In this document: piece by piece, positions 50,268 to 58,553 of the stretch
Layout of the letters: every line of letters begins with the position of its first letter
How positions within the stretch are numbered: the first letter of the stretch is position 1
Assembly: GCF_030269305.1 (NCBI RefSeq)
Contig: NZ_BSTC01000002.1
Span: forward strand, 558,001-622,000
Source of the DNA: Kineosporia sp. NBRC 101731
GTDB taxonomy: Bacteria > Actinomycetota > Actinomycetes > Actinomycetales > Kineosporiaceae
DNA: 64,000 nt
Direction: 5' to 3'
The notes under the pieces: generated by a model
What the model saw: the letters and a program-made list of their open reading frames with translations, nothing else
The model's database searches: none
What the model was told of the DNA's origin: nothing
Translations under genes and position numbers: made by a program

Positions 50268-51068
50268 TCAGTCGTCGCCGCGCAGGATCGCGAGAAGACG
50301 CAGGATCTCGACATAGAGCCAGACCAGCGTCACCAGGAGGCCGAAGGCGGCCGTCCAGGCGAACTCCTGGGGCAGTCCGTTGCGGATGCCCTGCTCGACG
50401 AAGTCGAAGTCGAGGATCAGGAAGAACGAGGCGAGGGCCACGCCGAAGCCGGCGATCAGCCAGCCCAGCGGGCTGTCGTACGCGTTGTTGCCGGTGATCA
50501 CGCTGACCAGCAGGTTGATCACGGCGAACGCCATGTACCCGACGCCGGCGATCATCAGCACGCGGGTGAACTTGGGGGTGGCGCGCACGACGTTGAACTT
50601 GTACAACGCCAGCATCGAGACGAAGGCACCCAGGGTGCCCAGCACGGCCTGCATGACGATGCCGTCTTGGAACGAGTTGAAGACCAGGCTGATGCCGCCG
50701 ACGAAGAGGCCCTCGGCCGCCGCATAGACGAACATCAGGGCCGGGCGGATCTTCTTGCTGAACGAGATCACCAGGCTCAGCACGAACCCGACGATCGCGC
50801 CACCGAAGGTCACCGGCAACAGGATCGGGTCACTCGGCTCGATCAGTGCGAACACGCCAGCGGCCGCCACGAGCAGCACGGCGAACAGTGATGCGGTGCG
50901 CACCACCACGTCGTCGATGGTCATGCGGTCGGTGTTACGCGACCTCGCCGACGGGCTCTCGTACATCCCCTGCAGGTCATCGGCGGTCGGCGTGCGCGTG
51001 TCGAACGTCGCGTAACCCCCACGGGCAAACTGCTCACTGCGCCCGAAGACAGGGTTTCTGCTTTCCAT
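50268..51068 (-). CDS. Bax inhibitor-1/YccA family membrane protein
   Basis: 266 residues from ATG 51068 with GGAGG. The ~50-residue cytoplasmic N-terminus (SRNPVFGRSEQFARGGYATFDTRTPTADDLQGMYESPSA) is typical of actinobacterial members. Seven membrane helices follow, ending FILDFDFVEQGIRNGLPQEFAWTAAFGLLVTLVWLYVEILRLLAIL, with the Asp/Glu pair that sits in the pore of the pH-sensitive calcium-leak BI-1 relatives. Function in bacteria is not settled. Monocistronic, terminator after stop. Confidence 0.92.
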   Translation of the reverse strand: MESRNPVFGRSEQFARGGYATFDTRTPTADDLQGMYESPSARSRNTDRMTIDDVVVRTASLFAVLLVAAAGVFALIEPSDPILLPVTFGGAIVGFVLSLVISFSKKIRPALMFVYAAAEGLFVGGISLVFNSFQDGIVMQAVLGTLGAFVSMLALYKFNVVRATPKFTRVLMIAGVGYMAFAVINLLVSVITGNNAYDSPLGWLIAGFGVALASFFLILDFDFVEQGIRNGLPQEFAWTAAFGLLVTLVWLYVEILRLLAILRGDD

Positions 51069-51484
51069 CGGTCCTCCGACCGTTTGTTCGCGTCTCCTTC
51101 TGCCCGTAGTTCCCACGTCCGGGCCCGGTCGACCTTGTGCGACCGTTGTGAATCTAATGTTCGCCCGGCCGGGGAAGTTCCCGGCCCGAAGATCTTTCTG
51201 TGAAGTTTTACCCCACACCCGCCGCGGACCCCCCGCCACACGCCGACCTGCCCGAATGTCCGGGAGATCAGGCCCATAGGTGCCCGGATGATCACCGTGC
51301 GCTCCACCGGTCCCACCAATGGGTGACAACGGTGCCAATAGATGCCCCAGTTACGCCTGTGATGGTTGTGTCATGACCGGCCTGTCCCCGATACCCTTCT
51401 CGTCCAGGCGATTGCACCGTGGGATGTCGGGGTTTTCGACCTCGCGGTGAGCAATCCTCCCGGAGCGATCAAGGCAGGAGCTAG
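51069..51484. other. 416-bp divergent intergenic region without a gene
   Basis: It separates the divergent BI-1 and GGDEF-EAL genes. The BI-1 ribosome site (51073-51077) and the GGDEF-EAL ribosome site (GGCAGGAG before 51485) are in it. I found no coding frame, hairpin or riboswitch that I can support; AT-rich runs near 51200-51215 may hold the BI-1 promoter. Confidence 0.5.
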
Positions 51485-54010
51485 GTGCAGTCCTTCGTGC
51501 TGAGCGACAGCCAACGCGAGGAGAACGAACAGGCCGAGCGCCCTTGGGTGACGTCTCCGGTCCTGTTCGGCGTCCTGGCCCTGCTCGCCCTGCTGGTGCC
51601 GGTCCAGGCGCTGGTGTCCGGCGGGGCCACCGGAGTTCTCCATGTGATCGTCGGTGCCGGCGCGATCGCGGCCGGGCTGGCGGGCGTCCTCAAATTCGCA
51701 CCCACGCGTCGCCGCGGCTGGTACCTGCTGCTCGCCGGAGCCGCGATCTGGTTGCTCGGTGACCTGGTCGCCCTCATCGACGGCGGCACGACCACGGGCA
51801 GCCTCCCGGCCCTGTCCGACCTGATCTCGCTGTGCGCCTACCCCCTGCTGGCCGGCGGCACGCTGGACTTCTCCCGGGCCCGGGGCAGCAACCGCGACCA
51901 CGGCGCCGTGATCGACGCCCTGGTGCTGACCACCAGCCTCGGCGTGGTGATCGGGGTCTTCCTGATCGCCCCGTTGGCCGAGAGCTCGTCGCTCCCCCTG
52001 GCGACCAAGACGATCGGCACCGCCTACCTGCTCGGCGACCTGTTCCTGCTCGGCGTGCTGGCCCGGATGTACTCGGTGCCCAGCGCCCGCTCGCTCTCCT
52101 ACCTCTCACTGGCCTCGGGCATCGCGCTGATGCTGGTGTCGGACACCGGGTACCAGGTGTCGTCGCTGATCTTCTCCACCAGCCGGTCCAGCGGTCTGGT
52201 CGAGGCCGGCTGGCTGATCGGTTACCTCCTGATCGGCGCGGCCGCCTGTGCCGCCTCGATGCGCGAACTGGCCGATCCGGAACCGGCCGAGCCCGGCAAC
52301 ACCCTCAGCCGCCGTCGCCAGGCGGCGCTGGTGCTGGCGCTGATCCTGCCCGGCATGGTGCTGCTGGCCGACGGCTTCGCCAGTCAGGCCCGGCACTGGC
52401 CGATCATCACCGCCGGCATGCTGCTGGTCTGCCTGCTCATGCTGGTCCGCATCCTCTGGCTGATCTCGACGGTGCAGGACCAGTCGGTGCGGCTGGAAGG
52501 GCTGGTCCGCACCGACGGCCTGACCGGGGCCCCGAACCGGCGCACCTGGGACTACGAGGTCGCGCGCGCCACCGACATGGCCCGGGAGCACGGCACCTCG
52601 CTGTGCATCGCGATGATCGACCTGGACAAGTTCAAGTTGTTCAACGACTCCAAGGGACACCAGGCCGGCGACATGCTGCTGCGGGACTCGGTGGCCGCGT
52701 GGACCGCCCAGCTGCGCCCGCCGGCCCTGCTCGCGCGCTACGGCGGTGAGGAGTTCGCGCTACTGGCGCCCGGTTTCACCCCTCTGCAGCTGGCCACCGT
52801 GCTGGAACGGCTGCGCCAGGTGACGCCGCACGGCCAGACCTTCTCGGCCGGGGTGGCGCAGTGGGACCCATCGACCGACCCGGGCCGCGCCGTGGCCGCC
52901 GCCGACGAGGCGCTGTACGCGGCCAAACGGGCCGGCCGCGACCGGGTGGTGATCGCCGGTGACGAACCCCCCGCCGGACCGCCGACCGGGCCGATCTCGT
53001 TCACCTCGATCACCGTCAAGGCCGACCCGATCAAGCCCTACGACGAGTCCGGCCCGCCCGTGACCTCCCGCCGGGGCCGGCGCCGGGTGCACCGCATGCC
53101 GAGCTTCGAGATGGTCACCCAGCCGATCGTCGACCTGCGGGTGCAACAGGTCTGCGCGCACGAGGCGCTGGCCCGCTTCGACGCCCTGGGGACCTCCCTG
53201 CCGACCAGCGAGGTCTTCCGGCAGGCCTACCGCGAGGGATTCGGCGACCTGCTGGAACTGGCGGCGATCCAGGCCGCGCTCGACCTGCCCGGCCGACCGC
53301 CGGGCCACGGCCTGTACGTCAACGCCTCGGCCCGGGCGCTGATGACTGCCCGGATGCGGACCGGCCTGCCCGACGACCTGTCCGGGATCACGATCGAGCT
53401 CAGCGAGGACCCGGGCGACGTCGACATGAACGACCTCGTTCGTGTCATCAACGACCTGCGCGACCGGGGCGCCGGCATCGCCCTGGACGACGTCGGCGCC
53501 GGGGCCCAGGAGTTCGCCCGGCTGGCCATGCTGCAACCCGACATGGTGAAGATCGACCGCACGCTCGTGGTGGGCTGCGCGGTCGACCCGGGACGCACCG
53601 CGGTGGTGCGGGGCCTGGTCGTCTACGCCGAGATGATGGGCTCACTGATCTGCGCCGAGGGCGCCGAGACCGCCGCCGACCTGGACCATCTCGCCGCCCT
53701 CGGGGTGACGCACGCCCAGGGCAACCTGCTCGCCGAGCCGAAGAAGGGCTGGCAGACCCTGAAGCCCCCACCGGCCTTCGACTTCACGTCCGATCCGCCG
53801 ACCTCCTTCGCGTCGGCGGCCAGCTTCGCACCCGGGACCACCTTCGAGCCGGCCACCGCCCTGGACCCGTCGACCACCTTCGAGCCGGAGGCCACCTTCG
53901 AGCCGGAGACCACCTTCGAGCCGGAGACCACCTGGACCTTCCGGCCGCCCGGCTACGACGACCCGGACGCGACCAGCCCGATGGTGATCCGCCGGGATCC
54001 CGAGGAGTAG
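51485..54010 (+). CDS. Membrane GGDEF-EAL protein (c-di-GMP turnover)
   Basis: 841 residues from GTG 51485 with GGCAGGAG. The first ~320 residues hold eight or nine membrane helices, a sensory region. The GGDEF domain keeps GGEEF (420-424) and FKLFNDSKGHQAGD, so diguanylate cyclase activity is likely. The EAL domain has EAL (560-562), NASARAL, IELSED, ALDDVGAG, MVKIDRT, CAEGAET and QGNLL, close to a full set of phosphodiesterase residues (DDVG for DDFG). So both activities are possible. The C-terminal ~70 residues are Phe-Glu-Pro/Thr repeats (TTFEPEATFEPETTFEP), an unusual low-complexity tail. Confidence 0.92.
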   Translation: MQSFVLSDSQREENEQAERPWVTSPVLFGVLALLALLVPVQALVSGGATGVLHVIVGAGAIAAGLAGVLKFAPTRRRGWYLLLAGAAIWLLGDLVALIDGGTTTGSLPALSDLISLCAYPLLAGGTLDFSRARGSNRDHGAVIDALVLTTSLGVVIGVFLIAPLAESSSLPLATKTIGTAYLLGDLFLLGVLARMYSVPSARSLSYLSLASGIALMLVSDTGYQVSSLIFSTSRSSGLVEAGWLIGYLLIGAAACAASMRELADPEPAEPGNTLSRRRQAALVLALILPGMVLLADGFASQARHWPIITAGMLLVCLLMLVRILWLISTVQDQSVRLEGLVRTDGLTGAPNRRTWDYEVARATDMAREHGTSLCIAMIDLDKFKLFNDSKGHQAGDMLLRDSVAAWTAQLRPPALLARYGGEEFALLAPGFTPLQLATVLERLRQVTPHGQTFSAGVAQWDPSTDPGRAVAAADEALYAAKRAGRDRVVIAGDEPPAGPPTGPISFTSITVKADPIKPYDESGPPVTSRRGRRRVHRMPSFEMVTQPIVDLRVQQVCAHEALARFDALGTSLPTSEVFRQAYREGFGDLLELAAIQAALDLPGRPPGHGLYVNASARALMTARMRTGLPDDLSGITIELSEDPGDVDMNDLVRVINDLRDRGAGIALDDVGAGAQEFARLAMLQPDMVKIDRTLVVGCAVDPGRTAVVRGLVVYAEMMGSLICAEGAETAADLDHLAALGVTHAQGNLLAEPKKGWQTLKPPPAFDFTSDPPTSFASAASFAPGTTFEPATALDPSTTFEPEATFEPETTFEPETTWTFRPPGYDDPDATSPMVIRRDPEE

Positions 54011-54097
54011 GGCAGGTCCGCTCCACGCCGCCGGCTCCAGCCTGTACAACGCCAGGGAGAACGGCCGCGCCCGGGTCGGGCGGGCCGTCCCCATCGC

Positions 54098-56923
54098 CTA
54101 GCTCTTGACGAACACCGGCATGGTGTCCAGACCGGTGGTGATCTGCGCGGTACTGCCACCCTTGTACTTCTTCCCGGTGAAGTAGTCCTTCCAGGTGCTG
54201 CCCGGCGGGAACCAGACCGACGTGGTGGCACTCGTGCCGGCGGTGGTCACCGGGGCGACGAGAAGGTCCGGTCCGTAGAGGTACTCGGACCCGGCGGAGG
54301 CGTACGCCTCCTGCTCACCGGGGTAGGCCAGGTAGAGCGGACGGACGATCGGCGTACCGGTGCGGGTCGCCTCCTGCGCGGCCGCGTAGGTGTACGGCTG
54401 AAGCTTCTTGCGTAGTTTCAGGAACTTCTCGGCCGAGGCCTGCGCCGCCGGTCCGTACTGCCACGGGAGCCGGTCGCTGTGGTTGGAGTGCAGCCGGTCG
54501 ATCGGCTGGAAGGTGCCGAGCTGCACCCAGCGGGCGTACAGGTCGTCGGGCAGCTTCGTGCTGCCCGGTTCCGAACCCGGCTCCTGCAGGCCGCCGGTGT
54601 GCCCGCCGATGTCGTGGCTGATCGCCGCCAGCCCGGTCGCCGCCGACTCACCCGGCGTGTAACCGACCTGTGCCTGCAGGGTTTCCCAGGTCGAGAGGGT
54701 GTCACCGGTGAAGTGCAGCGTGGTGCGCTTGTCGGCCCACGGCCCGGTCGCCACCGACGCCGGGTTCGAGTACCCACCCGCCTGCAAGGAGCCGTAGGCC
54801 CGGCTGAACGCGAAACCGTTGCGCTCGGCGTACTGCTGGTTGATCCAGGCATCCGGGGTCACCCCGGCCAGTGACGAGCTGGAGGCGTCGCAGCACCAGT
54901 CGAGCCACCAGAAGTCCACGCCCTGCTTCTCGATGTCGTCGTGCAGGTCGAGATAGGCCGCCAGCTGGTCAGGATCGCCCCAGTCGAAGCTGTAACAGTC
55001 CGCGCCGCCGTTGCAGCCGGTGCGCTTGAGCTTTCCCTTCGCCGTTGCCTGGGCGGCGGCGAACTTCGGGTCGCTGCCCAGGATGCTCGGGTGGATGTTC
55101 CAGGTGGTGTGCAGGCCCTGGGCGTGGAGCCAGTCGTTGAAACCCTTCGGGTCGGGGAACCTGGTCTCGTCGATCGACCACCCGTTCCACCGATCCGGCT
55201 TCTTGAAGTCGGTGTCCACCACCAGCACGTCCAGCGGCACCTTCTCCTTCTGGAAACGCCGGACGATCTCCTGGAACTGCGCCGCCGTACGGTCGTAGTA
55301 CTCCGCGTACCAGACGCCGTAGGCCCATTTCGGCAGCGTCAGGGTCGGCCCGGTCAGCTTCGACAGGTCGCTCAGGCCGGTCGAGTAGTCCTGCCCGTAC
55401 CCGAACACGTAGCCGTCCTGGTACCCGCCGGCATGAGAGGCGCGCTGCGTCACCTTTTTCGTGGCCGGGTTCCACAGGGCGGACGCGGTGTCGTCGAGCA
55501 GCGACCAGCCGTCCTGGTAGAGAAGGCCCGGGGTGGACTTGGCGTCGCCGTTCACCCCGTCGAGCCCGCGCCGATAGCCGCCCAGCGGGGCGTGGGGCAC
55601 GAGAAGAGTTTCGCCGGTGGTGGTCAGGGCCACCGTGTCGATGTTCACGTGGCAGCTGTCCTCGGCCGGGCAGCCCAGTTTCACGGTGTTGGTGCCGGCG
55701 GCGAGGGTGACCGGGGCGGTCACGGTGCGCCAGTGGTCCCAGCCACTGGTCGCCTTCAGGTCAAGGGTGGACGCGGTGGCGCTCCCGACCTGGACGGCGA
55801 CGGTTCGCGTCTGCACCGGCTGAGAACCTGCCTTGGCATTGGCGTACCGCAGCTGCAGCTGGTACTTCCCGGCCTTCGGCACCCCGTTCACGGTGATCGT
55901 GTCCGACGACTCGGCCCGTTCCATCCCGGCAACGAAACCCTTGCCGGAGTAGCCGTTGTGATCGTCCGCAATTTTTGCCCCGCCGGCGAGCACCCCGGTG
56001 TCCGCCTCGCAGACCGTGCCGAAGGAACAGGGCTGCGGAATCGGGACCGAAGGGGCCGGATAGGCCGCCCCGGTCTCGGTGAGGGCCAGGCTGTCGACGT
56101 TGACCTGGCCCGACTCGGCCGGTCCACGCACGATCGTCACCTCGTGGCGCCCCGCCGACAGAGTCACCGGCACGTTCACCACGGCCCAGGTGTCCCAGGA
56201 ACCGGTGGGCGCCAGGGCGAACTGCTGCCCGGCGTCGCCGTCCACCACCGCACGCAGCGTGCGGCCGGTCACCTGCCCGTCGCCGCCCCGGTCGTTCGCG
56301 TACCGCACCGCCAGCTGGAAGGTTCCGCTGCTCGGGGCGTTCACCGAGAACCGCAGCGAACTGCCGGGCGCCTCGTACCCGGCAGCGAAACCACCACCGG
56401 TGTAGCCGCTGTGATCGGTAGCCCGGGCCAGTCCGTCGAGGGAGAGCGCCTCGGCCTCGCAGAGGGTGGCGAAGGCGCAGGCCACGGCCCCCTGCCCGGC
56501 CCAGGGCGCTGCCTGCACCGACTGCCGGCCGGCCGTCAGTCTCACCTGGAGGTTGTCGGCGGCGAAAGCCCCCGACCCGGTGCGATAACGCAAGGTCATC
56601 TCGCCGGTGTCGATGGTCAGCCAGCCGTTGCCCGTGCGGGTGGTGAAGCGGGGAGACGTGAATTTCGTGCGGCCGACGACGTTGAAAGTGCCTGCGTCGA
56701 CGAACTTCGCGTCTCCCGCGAACTCGGTGCGGATCAGCGTGGGCGACAGCACCTGGAACCGGGCCGACCCCGAGGTCACCACGGACCGGTCGGGGGCCCG
56801 CTCAGCCGCTTGAGCTGTCTGAGCCGCTTGAGCCGAAGGGACGGGGGCGAGCAACACCGCTGTCAGGCCGAGAGCCAGCAGCAGCCGAGATCTTCCTTGA
56901 CCGGGCATCCCGTCATTCTGCAT
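54098..56923 (-). CDS. Secreted GH31 alpha-glycosidase with two CBM35/6-like domains
   Basis: 941 residues from ATG 56923; ATG 56908 is an alternative. A signal peptide (RLLLALGLTAVLLAPVPSAQA) leads. Two beta-sandwich modules of CBM6/35 type are inserted, about 140-290 (ATDHSGYTGGGFAAGYE, RYANDRGGDG) and 300-440 (ADDHNGYSGKGFVAGME, RYANAKAGS), each after a CEA segment. The GH31 barrel has KWAYGVWYAEYYDRTAAQFQEIV, VLVVDTDFKKPDRWNGWSID, DFWWLDWCCD with the nucleophile Asp675, and HFTGDTLSTW with acid/base Asp741. A beta-sandwich closes the protein. It probably removes alpha-linked glucosyl or xylosyl residues from polysaccharides outside the cell. It converges on the GGDEF-EAL gene. Confidence 0.93.
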   Translation of the reverse strand: MQNDGMPGQGRSRLLLALGLTAVLLAPVPSAQAAQTAQAAERAPDRSVVTSGSARFQVLSPTLIRTEFAGDAKFVDAGTFNVVGRTKFTSPRFTTRTGNGWLTIDTGEMTLRYRTGSGAFAADNLQVRLTAGRQSVQAAPWAGQGAVACAFATLCEAEALSLDGLARATDHSGYTGGGFAAGYEAPGSSLRFSVNAPSSGTFQLAVRYANDRGGDGQVTGRTLRAVVDGDAGQQFALAPTGSWDTWAVVNVPVTLSAGRHEVTIVRGPAESGQVNVDSLALTETGAAYPAPSVPIPQPCSFGTVCEADTGVLAGGAKIADDHNGYSGKGFVAGMERAESSDTITVNGVPKAGKYQLQLRYANAKAGSQPVQTRTVAVQVGSATASTLDLKATSGWDHWRTVTAPVTLAAGTNTVKLGCPAEDSCHVNIDTVALTTTGETLLVPHAPLGGYRRGLDGVNGDAKSTPGLLYQDGWSLLDDTASALWNPATKKVTQRASHAGGYQDGYVFGYGQDYSTGLSDLSKLTGPTLTLPKWAYGVWYAEYYDRTAAQFQEIVRRFQKEKVPLDVLVVDTDFKKPDRWNGWSIDETRFPDPKGFNDWLHAQGLHTTWNIHPSILGSDPKFAAAQATAKGKLKRTGCNGGADCYSFDWGDPDQLAAYLDLHDDIEKQGVDFWWLDWCCDASSSSLAGVTPDAWINQQYAERNGFAFSRAYGSLQAGGYSNPASVATGPWADKRTTLHFTGDTLSTWETLQAQVGYTPGESAATGLAAISHDIGGHTGGLQEPGSEPGSTKLPDDLYARWVQLGTFQPIDRLHSNHSDRLPWQYGPAAQASAEKFLKLRKKLQPYTYAAAQEATRTGTPIVRPLYLAYPGEQEAYASAGSEYLYGPDLLVAPVTTAGTSATTSVWFPPGSTWKDYFTGKKYKGGSTAQITTGLDTMPVFVKS

Positions 56924-56948
56924 GAATCACATGATTTCGGACAGACCC

Positions 56949-56968
56949 CCGTCCGACTGACCGGACGG
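56949..56968 (-). terminator. Short hairpin after the RTX-repeat gene
   Basis: CCGTCCG (56949-56955) pairs with CGGACGG (56962-56968), loop actgac, 17 bases past the stop at 56986 on the minus strand. Confidence 0.5.
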
Positions 56969-56985
56969 AGACCTGTCCTGGTGCC

Positions 56986-57648
56986 TCAGCTCGGGAATTT
57001 GCCCTGGTAGACATGGTTCTTGCCGGTGCCGCCGGAAAGCTTGTCCGTGCCGCTCTCACCCGCGAGCCAGTCATTGCCGGCGTTGCCATACAGGCTGTCG
57101 TTGCCCGCACCGCCGTACAGCGTGTCGGGGCCCGCGCCACCGGCCAGGTAGTCGTTGCCGCTCTCGCCGGCCAGCAGGTCGCTGTCGGTGCCGCCGTAGA
57201 TCTTGTCGTTGTCCGCGCCACCGATGACGTAGTCCTCGCCGGAGTCGCCGTTCAGCACATCGCTGCCCTTGCCGCCATAGACCATGTCGTCACCGCTACC
57301 GCCGTAGTAGGTGTCGTTGCCGCCACCCTCCCCCGCGAGGTAGTCGTCGCCGGAGTCGCCCCAGACCTTGTCGTTCCCGGCCAGCGGGTAGATGGTGTCG
57401 CTCCCGGCTCCGGCGCAGATCAGGTCGTTGCCGCCGTTGCCCTCGATGTAGTCGCCACCGCCGAGCGCGATGATCACGTCGTTCTTCGACGTGCCGATCA
57501 GATCGTCATTACCCGCCGTGCCGACGATGGTCGGCGCCTTGCCCCCGCACGAGAGGGCGGCCGTGGCCGGGCCGGCACCGGCCAGCGCCAGGCTGCCGAG
57601 AACGGCGGCGGTCATACTGAAGATCGCAAAACGCTTGCGCACGTTCAC
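56986..57648 (-). CDS. Secreted RTX-type calcium-binding repeat protein
   Basis: 220 residues from GTG 57648 with AAGGAG. A signal peptide (FAIFSMTAAVLGSLALAG) ends in ATAA. The rest is a run of GGxGxDxux-like nonapeptides from IVGTAGNDDLIGTSKNDVI to GGAGNDSLYGNAGNDWLAGESGTDKL: about 16 copies, a parallel beta-roll that folds on calcium. There is no enzyme or C-terminal secretion-signal domain beyond the repeats, so Sec, not type I, export is expected. One Cys pair (SCGGKAP, LICAG). Its 315-bp upstream gap (57649-57963) is non-coding, with a small hairpin (TTTCGCC 57744-57750 / GGCGAAA 57759-57765). Confidence 0.9.
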   Translation of the reverse strand: MNVRKRFAIFSMTAAVLGSLALAGAGPATAALSCGGKAPTIVGTAGNDDLIGTSKNDVIIALGGGDYIEGNGGNDLICAGAGSDTIYPLAGNDKVWGDSGDDYLAGEGGGNDTYYGGSGDDMVYGGKGSDVLNGDSGEDYVIGGADNDKIYGGTDSDLLAGESGNDYLAGGAGPDTLYGGAGNDSLYGNAGNDWLAGESGTDKLSGGTGKNHVYQGKFPS

Positions 57649-57963
57649 GAACTGCTCCTTGAGTTCCGGCCGGGCCAGGCATTGCCTAGGCCTCGGCGGT
57701 CGATCCGCCAGATACTTCGGCATCAGATGTGACGTTAAAGCCGTTTCGCCGGTATCGGGGCGAAAAGCCGCATCAGACAGTCAAGAGTTGGACCACAGTT
57801 CACCTGGCAGTGATCCGCGAGCCCGGATTCCCCAGCGCGTCCGCGATCTGACCGGCCGCCCGATCGCCGCCCGGTCGCCGCCGGATCCCAGTCGGTCATG
57901 GTGATCTGCGTCCGCTGATGCCGCCCCGGAGGCCCGGAGGATCTGCGTGATAGGACTGCAGAC

Positions 57964-58476
57964 GTGAAAATCAGACCCGCCCAGTTCTCTTCGGACCTCG
58001 ATGCGATCGTCGGTCTGAATCGCGAGTACCTGACCTGGGCGACCGGCCGGCTGCTGGAGGAGTTCCAGCAGGTCATGCCGGTTCCGGACGACGCCGAAGC
58101 GGCCGGGCAGCTGCGGAAGTTCGACGGCCCGGACGCGGCCCTCCTGGTGATCGAGCACGAGGACGACCTGATCGGCATGGGTGGGTTGCGCACGCTGGCA
58201 CCCGGCGTCGTGGAGGTGAAGCGGATGTACGTGCGGCCGGGACACCAGGGGCAGTGCGTCGGCTCGGCCCTCTTCGATGCCCTGCTCGGGACCGCTGTCG
58301 ACGAGCTCGGTGCCGCTACGCTCCGCCTGGACTCGTGCCGGTTCATGGCGCAGGCCCAGCGCCTTTACGAACGTCGGGGTTTCGTCGAGCGGGATCCCTA
58401 CGAGGGCACCGAGATCCCCGGCGACCTGCAGAAGTACTGGCGCTTCTACGAGCGGGGCGACATCGCTCAGGGCTGA
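57964..58476 (+). CDS. GNAT family N-acetyltransferase
   Basis: 170 residues from GTG 57964, weak ribosome site. GNAT fold: KIRPAQFSSDLDAIVGLNREYLTWATGRL, LLVIEHEDDLIGMGGLRTLAPGVVEVKRMYVRPGHQGQCVGSALFDALLGTAVDELGAATLRLDSCRFMAQAQRLYERRGF. The R..GQ.VG acetyl-CoA loop (RPGHQGQCVGSAL) is complete, and ERDPYEGTEIP with the closing KYWRFYER strand fits. Substrate unknown. Confidence 0.92.
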   Translation: MKIRPAQFSSDLDAIVGLNREYLTWATGRLLEEFQQVMPVPDDAEAAGQLRKFDGPDAALLVIEHEDDLIGMGGLRTLAPGVVEVKRMYVRPGHQGQCVGSALFDALLGTAVDELGAATLRLDSCRFMAQAQRLYERRGFVERDPYEGTEIPGDLQKYWRFYERGDIAQG

Positions 58477-58553
58477 TTCACAGGCAACCTCGGGGCGCCC
58501 CGGCGCGACTCCCCTCGTCAGCAACCAGTCGATCGAGGGGAACCTGAACCCAG

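Noticed and set aside
57649-57963. c-di-GMP riboswitch upstream of the RTX gene
   Set aside because: Only a short hairpin is present; the conserved GGGCAAACC/GGGACGCAAAG type blocks are absent.
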